The notes under the pieces are model-generated. The model was not told where the DNA came from, did not search any database, and worked only from the letters and a program-made list of their open reading frames with translations. This document shows positions 48,311 through 59,976 of a stretch of 64,000 bases of DNA, in pieces. Location of the stretch: the NCBI RefSeq assembly GCF_001649575.2, contig NC_051450.1, forward strand, positions 16,892,881 through 16,956,880, read 5' to 3'. The translations under genes and the position numbers were made by a program. The DNA is from Kryptolebias marmoratus. Lineage: Eukaryota; Chordata; Actinopteri; Cyprinodontiformes; Rivulidae. How positions within the stretch are numbered: the stretch's first letter is position 1; each line of letters opens with the position of its first letter.

Positions 48311-51300
48311 CCAGACTTATAGAATAGGTTAATCATAGTTTGCCTTTATAGTTATAGCTAGGCTGAAACATTCCATGATTAGATTATTTTAGCCAAACAT
48401 AAAGATGTTTTTTATTGTAAAGTATTGCCCTCTTGACCCTGGTGATCAGTAGTTTTATTATCTTAAGGATATTTGCCATTCACCATAGCAAACACTTCAT
48501 ATCAGGTGTAAATTAAGTTAGTATGTATTAGTTTTTTTGTTTTTTTTTTCTTCGATCCTTGACATAGATGACAACCTTTGAGTTATTAATATAGTCAGTG
48601 GATGCTGAACTTTCAAAAGTTCATGAATACTCTGTGCTTTTATTTATTATTTTGCTGAATTCGATGCAAATTTGATATACTCACAATACAAGTCACAAAA
48701 TCATTGTAAATGTCGAAAAAGACCATGAAAGCTATGACAAATAGAGACCAACTTGTGCAACAATGGTATCATATTTTAACTGAAGTATGCATCTTGCTTT
48801 TCAAGACCAGCTATGCCCATTTCCTGCATTTTGCCATCCATCTCGCATGAGTTTCGACTGCTGCCTTACAAGGAGATGTTAGAATGGCGGTGGCCGCTTG
48901 CTTGTTATTCAGAATGCTGCATAGCACCAGACTGTGTCACCCCCACATTATGGCTGCTTCCCCATGCTTCAGTTTTGGCAGGCTGTACTGGCACAGAAGC
49001 AGAATCACAGCTATGACAGCCTTATGTATCTCATTCAGCCGTAGAGAATGGGGCTAGTGAACCGAGGAGTCCCCCAACACTGGCCTCTGCCTGCACCTGC
49101 GAGCACAACTGATGGCTGGAAAACTGAAGGGAAAAGGGGGGGATGGGGGGGGAGAACAGGGTGAATTTAGATTCAGTTCTAAAAATAAAACATAAGCATG
49201 AATTTAAGTGAATGAGCCAATCACAAAGATGGAGAAAACTGTTCGACCTAAAGATAATGCATGTGTCAAATTTCTATCTTTTTAAACTCTTTTGAAGTAA
49301 GTATGAGGAGAACCAGAGTGAATAGGGGTAGCAGAGAACCACTAGCCCTCCTGCAGGTCATTCAGTCATTCATAAGATGAACCATTTTTACAGACCTCTT
49401 TCTGCTCTTGCTTTTGTCTCCATCAGTGGAGGTAAAAGTAGAAAATGGACAATAATAGTCCTAATAATCGGCCTTTTTGTACTATAAACTTGATGATTGA
49501 ATAACACTGTAGATATTTTCCCTCACTGAAACCCAGTCTAACTTTTTCTCATCCATGTGGATTTAGGATGTTTACAGATGTTCTTAGCTTCTGAAAAAGC
49601 AGCCCCTCACCCCAAGTGGGCCAGCCATGTTTAATCCAGTAAAGAGAACAGAGATTTGGTAGCCCCTGGCCTGCCTGAAGATCCTTTGGAAACCCCTCGG
49701 CCGTGAGAATGGGGACTGGGGGCTTTTGGAGTTGGAGGTGTGGGTTAGGCTGTGTGTAGCCATGCAGGAGGGGCTGAGGGACGGCCTTTGTGAATTTTAG
49801 TTAATCTAATTTGAGCACTTTTCCCCAAGGCCCTTCTCACCACTGCCTCTGTTTCAAACATCGGCTCAAACTGGTGAAAGTTTCATGTGGTCTTGTTTAG
49901 TGTAATGCCCGCCTGAAGGGAGTGTAACTGGGAGCATCCACTTAAACAAAAGACTATTTTGTGCCTTTTTTGTGTGTCATTTTCAAATAAAGCTAGAAAG
50001 CTGATCCACATGTGCAGTCAGAATGATGTAAAACCTTTTAAGACTGAACCAAAATTTTAAAAGGGTTTGTGTATTTATAAATGGGTTGGTTAAAAAAAGG
50101 ACAATAAAAGTCATCGATAATATCTGTAAACCAATTTGAACTTAATGGTATTTACCAAAGGACAACTTGAAACAGAGGCCATTGTGCTCAAGCTGTTTAT
50201 AGAATGTAAATGAACCACTTTAAAGGCTTTTCTTTGGTGTTTCACACCTCTGATTAAGTCGAGGTGATGCTGCTGGTTATCAGATGGGGATTGCCTCATT
50301 AGGGTTTGCCTTTGAAGCTGCTCCTGAATATCATCAGGTTCTCGTAATCCTCTTTTAATGGATCAGTGAGTGGGACAGTGGTTCAAACAAAATGATTAAT
50401 GTGATGCCCTTTCTCACCTAGCGTTTCCTCGTGTTTTGGGTGAAGTGTTTGAAAATTGGCCTGATTCGTTCAGGAAATGCAGCCATAATAAGTGTTGAAA
50501 GTAAATGTTAAACACCTTATCAGTCTGCTGCCATCTGTAAACCTAGATCTCCCCCCTCCTCTTATCTTCACTTCTTTTCCTTTTCTTTTTTCTACTTTAT
50601 CTCACCCTTTTCCTTAGCTTTGTAATTTTAGTGGCCTCCCCTCTGCCTTTTCTAACTTGAGGCAATAGGTGGTGAAGGGCAGGAATGCAGCCTGGGGACT
50701 ATAAGGATTTATCACACTAAGGTGCGAGTGCTCCTGTGCCTGCAGATGTAACAATTTAGTGCCAACAGCATTCCCACCATGGAGTCAATTCAGACTTTTA
50801 CAGCTTTTTCTTTTTATTCCTTGGACCACATACAATGTGGCTGCAAGGAGAAGAATTGGGGGAGAAAGGTAAATATGCTGAGAGTAAAGTAGTTTCTCAG
50901 CATTCATTGGTTTGAAGTGGGATATAGTGCAATCCTGTGCATGGTCTGACAAAAAAGGTAAACTCTGCTGCTATTGTGAATGAACAAAAACGGCAAATAT
51001 CAATGCTCTGAGTTATTATTTGCCATCAATTATTGACCACAACTGGTAGCAAAGTCATTCAGAAGTTATCTCTGGATGGTGCTTTGTGAGTTCAAATTTC
51101 TGTGATATTGTAAATTCTGAAGCTGATGTCCTGAAGTGGTCTTTGCATTGTTGAAGCGTACAGTATTTATTGTTTATTTGAAGCGTCTGAATGGATTTTT
51201 GAAGGTTGTGGTGGTCTGGTTCCTGCACTCATGTGTTTGTGAGTTTGACGCAAACATGTGCAGATGTGAGCTGGTAAACATCATGCCGAAGCCATTCATA

Positions 51301-51594
51301 AATATCAACAAAAACGGCAGCATATCTTTGTTCAGATGCATTTGTAAATTTGCAAAATATGAAACAGATGTTCCAAAACCAGACATTTCGTGCTAAAGAC
51401 TTTCTGACTGGTCACGCTAACACTTCCTAGTGAAATAGCGTAGTTGAACTTTGAGTCACTGTGGGTTGGAGACAACTTTATGGGAACACTAGAGCACAAT
51501 ATATTTGAAGAAATGGAATTCATCGCCAAGCTTAGCTGATTGAAAATCAGCCTAAAATAGAGACTAAGAAATAAACAAGAGCCCTAACTAGGCA
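48311..51594. other. Non-coding stretch with repeat-free blocks
   Basis: A G-rich patch lies at about 49137-49153. The region 49590-49930 and the region 50150-50340 are relatively GC-rich, repeat-free and lack a usable frame. They are candidates for conserved regulatory DNA. Nothing else is supported. Confidence 0.35.
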
Positions 51595-51599
51595 ATCCA

Positions 51600-51975
51600 A
51601 GTATGTGTCCATTTGTCTGTACTGTTAGCAAAAAAAATCTCATGATTTTAATGAAACTTTCAGGAAATAATCACTGGATTTACCTGTAGAACTGATTAAA
51701 CCCAATTCATGATGGCCTCCATCTGACCCTAGAAAACAAACAAAAAAAAACTATAATTCACTCAAATTTACAGATATTGTGCTAAAATTTTATATGGTAG
51801 TAGCTGAGAGTCACTCATAACCCATACTTTGGGCTTGATATCTTGCCATATCTCATGAGATTGTGCGTAACGTTACTTTCAAGATTTGACCAACTTCATT
51901 TCTCAGCATAAGGTGATCTTAAAACATCGGCATGAAAGGCTGTGGGCGATATGCATTCTTTCAAAGAATGCTTGG
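51600..51975 (+). repeat. ATGGCTGCC repeat family, copy with 3' end
   Basis: This copy keeps the 5' block (CATTTGTCTGTACTGTTAGC), the middle (TTTACAGATATTGTGCTAAA, GGTAGTAGCTGAGAGTCACT) and the 3' block GGGCGATATGCATTC. It ends in a 19-bp perfect palindrome at 51953-51971 (GCATTCTTT, one base, AAAGAATGC). Confidence 0.8.
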
Positions 51976-52229
51976 ATGAGCATTTCATCTCTAATTACTC
52001 TAGTTTGGGTCTAGTTGGCACATGCATGGAAGGATTGCACGAGTCTTGTTCAGTTTAATCAAAGTACCATAAAATAGTGTTTGCCTGTCTTCTTCTCCCT
52101 CTGCTGTTAGAACTATAACATTTTCTCCCCACTCTCGCTCTCCTTTCACTCCTCCTGTTTCCACTCCTTTCACTCTTCCTCTCCTTCTACACTGCCTCTC
52201 AAGTTACGATGGCTGGGGGTTTTCTTGCT

Positions 52230-52645
52230 CTGGGTTCATAGTGTCTGTGTGGGGTGGGGAGGTGGAAGTGTGTGTGTGTGTGTCCCTATGCGTCCTTGTC
52301 CCTGCCTCCTGGTAGCTAGGAGCCACCCAGCAGCCGGTTTGTGATTGGGCAGAGGAGTGGGGTTCTTGACACAGCGTGGTGCTGACTTCTCCGGGACGTG
52401 TTTCAACAGATGGTCGAGGTTAGAGTGTGTCATCACATCGGAGAGAGGATTAGAGGAGAGAGGTTGTCTTCCAGGAGCTGTGTGGTCCCCCCCTTCCCCT
52501 CCTTGCGCGCTCTTGAAACTAAAATCCCAGCGCCAAGACACAAACCCCTCTATGAGCAAAGGAAGATCCGGTGAAGGATAAACCTAAGAGAGGAATCCTA
52601 GCCTTGCCTCTCGCTCAGGCAACACTCTGCTCTGCTGCCTTCCAG
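52230..52645 (+). promoter_or_regulatory. Possible alternative promoter and non-coding first exon
   Basis: A locally GC-rich, C-tract-containing stretch (about 52230-52530) leads into a segment that ends at a good donor (CTTCCAG|GTACTT, GT at 52646). ATGs are few: the one at about 52553 opens a nine-codon frame and then stops, as in a 5' UTR. No TATA box is evident. This would suit an alternative first exon of a gene continuing to the right. There is no direct proof of transcription. Confidence 0.22.
52268..52283. repeat. (TG)8 microsatellite
   Basis: A perfect TG dinucleotide run inside the possible promoter region. Confidence 0.9.
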
Positions 52646-52824
52646 GTACTTTTCATACTCTTTGTTTGCCTCGTTTCTATAAGTGTTCTCTCTCTTATTT
52701 TACAGCATTCACAAAATGTGTGCAGCAAATCTCTGATTTAGTTACCAGGCAGGAGTTTGAGTCTGTAGAAAGAGATTTGTTGTGAGCTGTGCTGTTTTTG
52801 CAGACAGTCTGCGCTGCAGCTCGC

Positions 52825-52850
52825 TGTGTGTGAGTGTGTGTGTGTGTGTG
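52825..52850. repeat. (TG)n microsatellite, one interruption
   Basis: A TG run with one GA interruption, about 26 bp long. Confidence 0.9.
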
Positions 52851-53924
52851 AGCGCAGGATTTCATAGTTTTCCCTCTGAATGACAGGAATTCCCTCCGTC
52901 GCAAATTCCTCCGTCTCAAGGGATTAGAGGGCAGCACATTCCATTAATGTCATTTTTTTTTCTTAATTCAAAACCATTCACCTGTTAATTTTTCATTCTA
53001 TGAACCTGCAATAATAAGTGAACGATGGCTTTTGTAAATATAAGAAAAGTTTGTCGTGTTCTACAATGCGTATGGGTAAAAAAAGATAAGTTGAGAAACT
53101 TATTGCAGATCCAAATCTTTATTTAATACAAATCCTTTTATTTGGGTAATCTGTTTTTACCAAAACTCATTGTGCATGTGTGTATACCTTTTACATCCCC
53201 TTGCTTCAGCCCAGATAAGTTTGTTTTTTTAAATAAATCTTATTCATAGCACACTTCTGGCAGATTGTGTCAGCAAACGCTTAATGGACGAGCTGCTCAA
53301 GAGCTTTTTCCGCACAAACTGTCAAAGGTAAGCAGAAAGGCAGGAACCTTGGGAATGCACACCTTACTTTAGCCATTTAAGTCAAGTCAAGTGAGACGGG
53401 TAAGTTGCCAATGAAGTGGGAATATGATGTATAGTATTTATACTCAGCTGCAGGCACCGTCCATGTGTGTGAGGACCTTGTAAATGGAGATTGTGCAGCT
53501 GTGAAAGGCTGTGCGAATGGGTGAAAGCTGCTGCTGTGTGAATGTGCATTTGCTTTGGTAAACCACCTGTAGATACACTTAACTCCTTGTTACTTGAAGT
53601 CTTTAACAGCTCCACCAGTAGATTGTTCAGACTAACTACATAAGGCTGGGAGATTAGTTCATAAAAAGTTGCCTAAAGTAACTGATGATATTCGCTTGCC
53701 CCCTTTTTTGCCTGAGTTTCAGATTAATTTATTCTGAGTTACAGCTATTTTGGTGAAAACTTTAAAATGACATTATTTTGTGCAGTATGTCGCATGATCT
53801 CTCATTAGTTCTTAAAGTATGTGCAGCTACTACTTCCCCAAATTTTAACTTCGTATCTGTAAAATCTTGAACTATAATGGTCATTAATTACTTTCTGATT
53901 TTTTTTTTTTTAATTTGTGGTTCA
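52851..53924. other. Non-coding stretch
   Basis: AT-rich, with no exon or recognised repeat. Confidence 0.4.
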
Positions 53925-54250
53925 AGAGATATTTTGCTAACAGTTGTGCTTGAAGTATGTGTTTTAGGTGATGCTCATCCACTACCACACAAAAATTCAG
54001 CTCAATATCTGTTAAACTGGATAGGTTATAGGCATTTTTGTGTTTGCCAAGATTGCTTTGCTGTGGCAGACGTCTTGAATCAAATTGACTCCAAAGGTTG
54101 ATTAGTTGTAGATGTACACCAAGTGATTACTTTCTAAAAGTTTCATTAAAATCTGTACAGTGATTTATAACATATTTTGTTTAGTGGTACAGACAAATAT
54201 ACAGAGACAGGCAAAAACATTATCACTTCGCCTTCGGCGGCGGGCGATAA
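53925..54250 (-). repeat. ATGGCTGCC repeat family, reversed copy
   Basis: On the minus strand it reads GATTCAAGACGTCTGCCACA, TTGGCAAACACAAAAATGCC and ACAGATATTGAGCTGAATTT in family order. Its 5' end is a GC-rich CGCCCGCCGCCGAAGGCGAA (right edge here, about 54227-54246). That GC-rich end is the inverse of the GGCGGGCGATA-type 3' ends of other copies, suggesting terminal inverted repeats. Confidence 0.75.
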
Positions 54251-55299
54251 GAAGCAAACTATTGAGAGAAAAAAGTGCATTTTTGTGCAATATGAGAAAA
54301 AGTTTGTGGTCTTCTTATTTTGACATGCTGGTAAAGTTTGAACATATGCAACATTGTTTCTGAACCCCAAAATATTCTTTCACTGAGGAAATATCCTCAA
54401 TTTAAACTTAACCCTGCCAGTAGACTTTGATTTGGTTGTTTGACGTTCTTCTATTATAAGACTCATATTAACATTTTGACTTCTTTCCTTACTTTGTATT
54501 GGATCAGTGTGTTCACTTACCACTCATCAAAAGCTAGAGCATTTATCCTCCTGACCTAGATTTCCTAAATGGCAGAATTACGGCGTGGTTCCATTCAAAG
54601 CTTACTGCTAATATATCGGGTACAATTACTGTAAAACAGCTGGCTTATTGTCAATACACTGTCAATGTGTGTTACTGAATGATAAGTCTGGAGAATGGTG
54701 GAAAGACTTAAATTCAAAATTTCATCAGTGACAAGTCTGACCTACAAATCCAACACTTAGGTTGATTTTTAACCAACATCGTTTCGATTTAGCGACTGAT
54801 TAAACTGAGAGCACGGCGAAGCAGCTTCTGGGGTGTTTTATAGCCAGCTCAGAGGAGAAGATCGATTCTTTAACCAATCTTTAGCTCCTCTATGTTGCAA
54901 ACAAGAGGACAAGCAGCTGCTGTAAATAATTAGATTTTTGTGGGGGAGTAGGGGGGATAGGTGCTTGCCAAGACAAACGTTGTTCCAGTAGCAGCTTAGC
55001 CGTCATTCAGATCTACTTAAGAACTTTGTGTGTTTGTGTCCATGGGAGTGTGAAGTTTATAAAGTGAAGGAATTTGTTCTTCTGATAAGGCTGCAAAGTG
55101 ACTAAGTGCAAAAGAGAGGGAAGAGTTGGCAGCATTTGTGATTTAAACTGTCTGCAGTGTATCATTTAAATGAAGTCAGTCAGTCAGACTCAAACATGTA
55201 ACATACTGAACATCTCATCATCTAATGAAGGAGATTAAAGGGATTTATGGCTGACTGATTCTTACTCAAGACACTAAATGCATGCTAATAATACTTTTC
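54251..55299. other. Non-coding stretch
   Basis: No exon or recognised repeat is seen. A G-rich patch occurs near 54940-54958. Confidence 0.4.
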
Positions 55300-55530
55300 A
55301 TCGATACAGCTATTATTTTAATGAAATACAAACTAATCACTGCTTATACATCTACAATTGAATAACTTTTAGAATCAATCTTATTCAACATGGCTGCCAC
55401 AGCTCAGGAACCTTATTAAACACAAAAACAGCTGTAATTCAGTCAGTTTTACAGATGTTGAGCTAATTTTGTTATATGTATTTCTTAAACAAATGGTATA
55501 ATTTGTAATTTGTCAGCCATGCTGGACTTT
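55300..55530 (+). repeat. ATGGCTGCC repeat family, copy
   Basis: CAACATGGCTGCCACAGCTC, AACACAAAAACAGCTGTAAT and CAGTTTTACAGATGTTGAGC occur in family order. The 3' end is eroded. Confidence 0.75.
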
Positions 55531-56414
55531 ATCATGCTGCATTTTACCTCACATTTGTTTTTTGTCATAGAAGACAGAGTACTTTGACGATGACTTCCTG
55601 CTTTTACGTAAGATTAAAAACTAAACTATTTTGAAATAGCTGGAAAAAACCCAGCCCACAACACATCTTAAATCAACATCCACTGAGCCCAATTAGGCAG
55701 ATTTTGCTTTGAACAACCATTAACTTTTTTCTTTACTTTGTTTCCTCCTCAGATAATACAGGAAACAATGCTAAACGGCTTCAGTTTGTATGTTCTGTTG
55801 TATGCGAGAATGTTAAGAAAAGATTTCCTAAACCACCCTCTTTGCTCTGGCACTTGTTTATCTCTTCGATATAATGATAGCGTTCCTCATCCCAGCCTGA
55901 TTGCATAGTAGCTCTGAAGTAGATTGCTTATCACTGCAAATGACCAGTATTTGAACACTGAGCATTTGGCATGCTTTTATTTGTGTGGCATCAAAATCCT
56001 CTGTCGTTAGGTGAGTCAGACACTTTCTCGGTTTCCTCGTTGACCCCAGTGATCAAACAAAGATTTGGAGTTTCATCCTGCCTGGCACATATCAGCCCTT
56101 AAATTCAAAACGTTCTCGACTGTTCAGATACTTCCATGAGTAGGTCATGCATATCTGGTTCTGGTGTAGGCACATGCTACGTGGATCTATTTTGAGGTAT
56201 TTGAGAGCTCACAATAGCTCCCCCATGTGTTTGTTTAACCTGCCATCTGAGTGAGAAAGGTCAGGGCATGTAAACATTTCATCCAGCTCATCTTTGGAGG
56301 GAATTTTTAGTCTTCTAACCTCTGAGCCAGCACAAGCATTAGTGTTTTGATTGGCATTCTTTTCAATTTACTGTTAACTCCCGCTGTAAAAGATAGGTAG
56401 TCATCTGATTGCCT
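55531..56414. other. Non-coding, with two exon-like patterns
   Basis: Two short splice-bounded, phase-compatible segments (55571-55607 and 55753-55787) are described as a finding. They are too short to be called as exons from sequence alone. Confidence 0.3.
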
Positions 56415-56720
56415 GTGTCTGTGCATGTGTTAGTTTGTCTGTTAGCAAAATATCTTATGAAACACTGTGTGAATTTTCATGAAACTCCCAGACATCAATC
56501 ACTGGTTGTACATCTACAACTGTTTAACTTATGGAGTCAGCCTTATTCAAGATGGCTGCCACAGTTAACTGAACTTAGCAAACACATAAAGGAATACAAG
56601 TCAGTCAGTTTTACTTATACTGAGGTAAAATCTTGTGTGGTAGTAGCTAAGCGTTGTCCCCAACACATAGTCTGAGCACAAATGCATCAAGCAAGGTCTT
56701 TGCTTAAAAGTTTGACTTGT
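56415..56720 (+). repeat. ATGGCTGCC repeat family, copy
   Basis: TAGTTTGTCTGTTAGCAAAA, TATGGAGTCAGCCTTATTCA, AGATGGCTGCCACAGTTAAC and GTGGTAGTAGCTAAG occur in family order. This is one of the best preserved copies. The open frame at 56409-56675 is just its translation. Confidence 0.8.
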
Positions 56721-57889
56721 TTGACAAACTTTTAGATGTTTTAGCTCTACAAAAGCACAGACCAAACCCTAACCAGTGAATATTGGCTGTAGAACCTTTA
56801 TCATTAGAATTGTGATTACTTATTTTGGAATTTAAAAAAAATAACATTAGAGTGAGACATAAAAACTTTTTTTTTTGTTTCTGTGATGTCCGGAGCAGCT
56901 TTTGTTCACTCTGCACTACATGCTGCATGGGCTTAAGTGGGAGAAAGGGAAAGCTGGGTCAAGAGGGGGAAGCAGAAGAGGGATAAGATAATGAAGAGGG
57001 CAAAACGAGGGAGAGGGAGGTGTGAAGGTGTGACGACAAGGCAAAGAAAGTAAAAGTTTTAAAGAGGACGGAAAACATCCAGTAATGTTGCCACGATCCG
57101 AGGATAAGTAATGTGAATACTCCCACATGTACACAGAAACAAGCGTAATCTCCTTTTGACATAGACACATGTATAAAAGAGAGCTAGAAACGCCATACAC
57201 ACACACTCTATCCAAAAGCTTACCCCCTCCGTCCTCCACCTCCTAGAGGGCTGGACTGTCCTTGCTTTGTCATGTCTCTTGTCCAATAATCCCCTCCCCA
57301 GGGAGAGGCAATCTGTTTTAGATTTGAAAGAGAAAAGGAACCGGCCTGTATCGCGTACAATTAAGCAGCCGTCAGATTGCATCGGTGCAACTTTGGAGGG
57401 AGAAGTGCTGCCACTGGGGGGTCGTCCCTTTCATCCGCCGCCTCTACAGAATGGAGATAATGGGGGGTGGGATGGTAGGAGGGATGAGAATGGACGGAGA
57501 CGGCGAAGGTGAGGAAAGAATGAATGTTTCCTCACCCCTCCATCCCGCTCCACATCTCGACTAATAGAGGCCAGCATGTGTTTGTTTCAGCTCCTCTGCT
57601 CCCTTTCTTTCCATCTCCCCCTGGAGCGGACAAACACATTCAGCCTCTGCCAGCACTCCCCTCTTCAGCCCGTGTGGGTCTGAGTGAACATGCACAAATG
57701 CTCAGAAGTGTGGACTGGGCCATGTGCTTCTGCTTGCTTCTAGTCCTGTTTGTCCTCACTTCATCATGTGGAAGTAGAACAGCTACTTTTTTGTTTACAG
57801 CGAGAAAGTCTTGCAGTGCGTTACCCATTATCCCCCACCACCCAAGGCTAAAGGTGAGACTGTTTTTACCCATGTCTGCGTGTTTGTTT
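56721..57889. other. Non-coding, relatively GC-rich, one exon-like pattern
   Basis: The block at about 57200-57520 is repeat-free and less AT-rich, a regulatory candidate. The open frames here on both strands (up to 136 codons, 57524-57934) draw hydrophobic stretches from pyrimidine-rich DNA and have no recognised domain. An exon-like pattern at 57801-57853 is reported as a finding. Confidence 0.3.
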
Positions 57890-58205
57890 CTGTTTGTTAG
57901 TAGAATAACTCATGAACCAGTGGATGGGTTTTAAGGAAACTTTAGCAAAGTAATAATTGGATGTACGTGGTCGAAAAATTAGGTTTTGGAGTCAACCCCA
58001 TTTAAGACCAAGTGACTATAGCAAACACAAAAATGGTTACAACTAAGCCAGTTTTACAGACATTGAGCCTAAATTTGCTGCCATTCCAAACACATACTTC
58101 AAGTGCTATCACATCTCACAAGAGATCATGCAGAACATTTTTTACCAGGTTTGACCAAAACTCTGGCATGAAAGGTGGCAGGTGATATGCATTTCCTTAA
58201 TGAAA
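57890..58205 (+). repeat. ATGGCTGCC repeat family, copy
   Basis: AACTCATGAACCAGTGGATG, TTTTGGAGTCAACCCCATTT, AGCAAACACAAAAATGG and CAGTTTTACAGACATTGAGC precede a 3' block GGTGGCAGGTGATATGCATT, in family order. The ATGGCTGCC core itself has been lost. Confidence 0.75.
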
Positions 58206-59264
58206 GCTGTTTTTCTCAAACTGCTCATGTCCAGTACAAACTGGTGTCATGCTGGATTGATGGACAAACTGAATTTCTTTTACTTGCCCTTTAAAACAGT
58301 TCCAGTCCATTGCATTAGAAGTAAGACTCCCATTTTATGGTTTCAAGATTTTGTGCAGATGCCGTTCTAAATATTTTACCATGCACGAAGACCTATAATT
58401 TTTGCCAGTCAGTACAAATTAAATTGAATTACAAATGATGTTCCTGCGTGCTTTGGAAAGCCACACACAAAGCCAGAGGCAATGGAAAGGTGAGCTCCCT
58501 GTGTACAAATTATAGGCTATGTGTCTGTCTGTGAAAAAGTCTGACTAATACTCTCTCTGACTGTTTGAGTGACTGCTACACACACTCAGAGTACATGATA
58601 TCCAGATCCACTTGTACATAAGTGCCCACAGTCATGGAGAGCAGGGAGTGTCGAACAGGCACAGGTGCAATCAGACAAATATACATTTTTATGAGTGGTA
58701 TCGTGTTTGTGTGTCACACTCATGGAGGAGTTTGTTTATGACGTCCAGGGTCATAAACAGCTCGGCTCTCATGATCTATGTTTGTCTACAGTTCCTGGAG
58801 AATATGCCTACACATGCGCTGCATTTTTGGGGTGTTTGGTTTCTTATGTCAGCAGCAGTGCTACACTTGTCCAAAGCTTGCTGACTAAAGATTTGATTTG
58901 GATTGTGCTCATATGTTTTGGTGACCTTTACTCATTTGGTTTTTTTTTTTATACAATTAAAAAAAAAAAAATTACAGCATAATTCCTGCCTCTATAGATG
59001 TCTATAAAGAGAACTTTTTCTGTAACATTTTACATTATATTGGCCATATAAGCAGTAATGTGATTTATTTTATTAAGTTAAGGTATGATGTGTAACATTT
59101 AGTACAACATATTGTCAGAAATTCAATAAGTTATACTTAACTGTTTTCATAATGTGGAGGTAAAAAAATAGTCTTTTTCATTTGTTTTCTAATATTGAGC
59201 AATAAAACACCACAGTAGTCTATAATTAATATACTAAATGCCTTAAAGAATAGTTTGTTCATTT
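58206..59264. other. Non-coding stretch
   Basis: A T-run and an A-run separated by a few bases at about 58940-58975 could form an A/T hairpin. The open frames at 58612-58982 have no family resemblance. Confidence 0.4.
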
Positions 59265-59620
59265 TAAATGGGGATTGATGGTCCCCTACCTACAGCAGAT
59301 AGCGGTCAAAGCAATCTTAGTTTGGAGAATCAGGAACAGGTTCTTGTTGGAATGACACCTTTCATTCTAGGAAGATAAGAGGATAATTATATGAACCAAA
59401 TTATAAAGGAAATTGCTTAGAGAGATGGAACAGTTGCTAGGAAACTCATCTGGTCAGTATTTTTACCAGCCATCATGCATAGCAACCCAAATGTTGTTCA
59501 GCTGAGTAAATAATGATAACATAAACAGCTATCTTATACAAAACTGACAGGGTGTAAAAGAACAATATAGCGTTTGCTCAAAGTGCTAAAAAAAAGGTTT
59601 GAGTTGTTTTAGATGGACTT
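59265..59620. mobile_element. MITE-like element, second family, copy 3 (partial)
   Basis: The left arm ACCTACAGCAGATAGCGGTC then TTAGTTTGGAGAATCAGG matches the reverse complement of the right arm of the copy ending at 6962. The later part (about 59495-59590) resembles the interior of the copy at 3262-3962. No right arm is found before the LINE tail at 59661, so it is truncated. Confidence 0.4.
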
Positions 59621-59660
59621 TTTTGTTTTGTTTTTAAATGGACCCTTAGGTTCATTCAGC

Positions 59661-59970
59661 TATCCATTTCCATCTGCTTATCCGTGGTCAAGTTGCGGAG
59701 GGAGCAGGTCCAGGAAGGAAACCTTGACCCTGATAAATATAGTTCCCTTCATCAAGTTCTAGGTCTGCTCTGGGGTCTCCTCCCAGTTGGGCATGTCTGC
59801 AAAAACCTCTCCATGTGAGGCGACCAGAAGTCATCCTAATCAGGTCCTCAAGCTCCTCTTTGATGATTAAGTCTGAGCCCGGCCACCTTATTGAGGAACC
59901 TCATTTTCGCCACTTATATCTGGGATCTTGTGTTTTCAGTCATGACACAATCTCTGGTGAGGGCTGGAAT
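59661..59970 (-). mobile_element. LINE 3' end, reversed, internally deleted copy A
   Basis: The left boundary (CTATCCATTTCCATCTGCTT then ATCCGTGGTCAAGTTGCGGA) is the reversed 3' end of a fish LINE. It shares its order of blocks with copy B immediately to the right (CAGTTGGGCATGTC, TCATCCTAATCAGGTCC). It then jumps to a distal block (CCTCATTTTCGCCACTTATA, TCAGTCATGACACAATC). The jump implies an internal deletion. No intact frame remains. Confidence 0.65.
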
Positions 59971-59976
59971 GTTGAT

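Noticed and set aside
49137..49153. G-quadruplex promoter element
   Set aside because: Two long G-runs only, without the four separated runs expected. Most simply a homopurine slippage tract.
57698..57853. Signal-peptide-like N-terminus (MLRSVDWAMCFCLLLVLFVL) in the frame 57524-57934
   Set aside because: The hydrophobic run is a translation of a pyrimidine-rich tract of the kind expected before a splice acceptor at 57800. No family or promoter supports a start here.
58783..58982. Possible terminal exon VPGEYAYTCAAFLGC after TTTGTCTACAG
   Set aside because: It continues into poly-T/poly-A low complexity. Hydrophobic composition comes from T-rich DNA.
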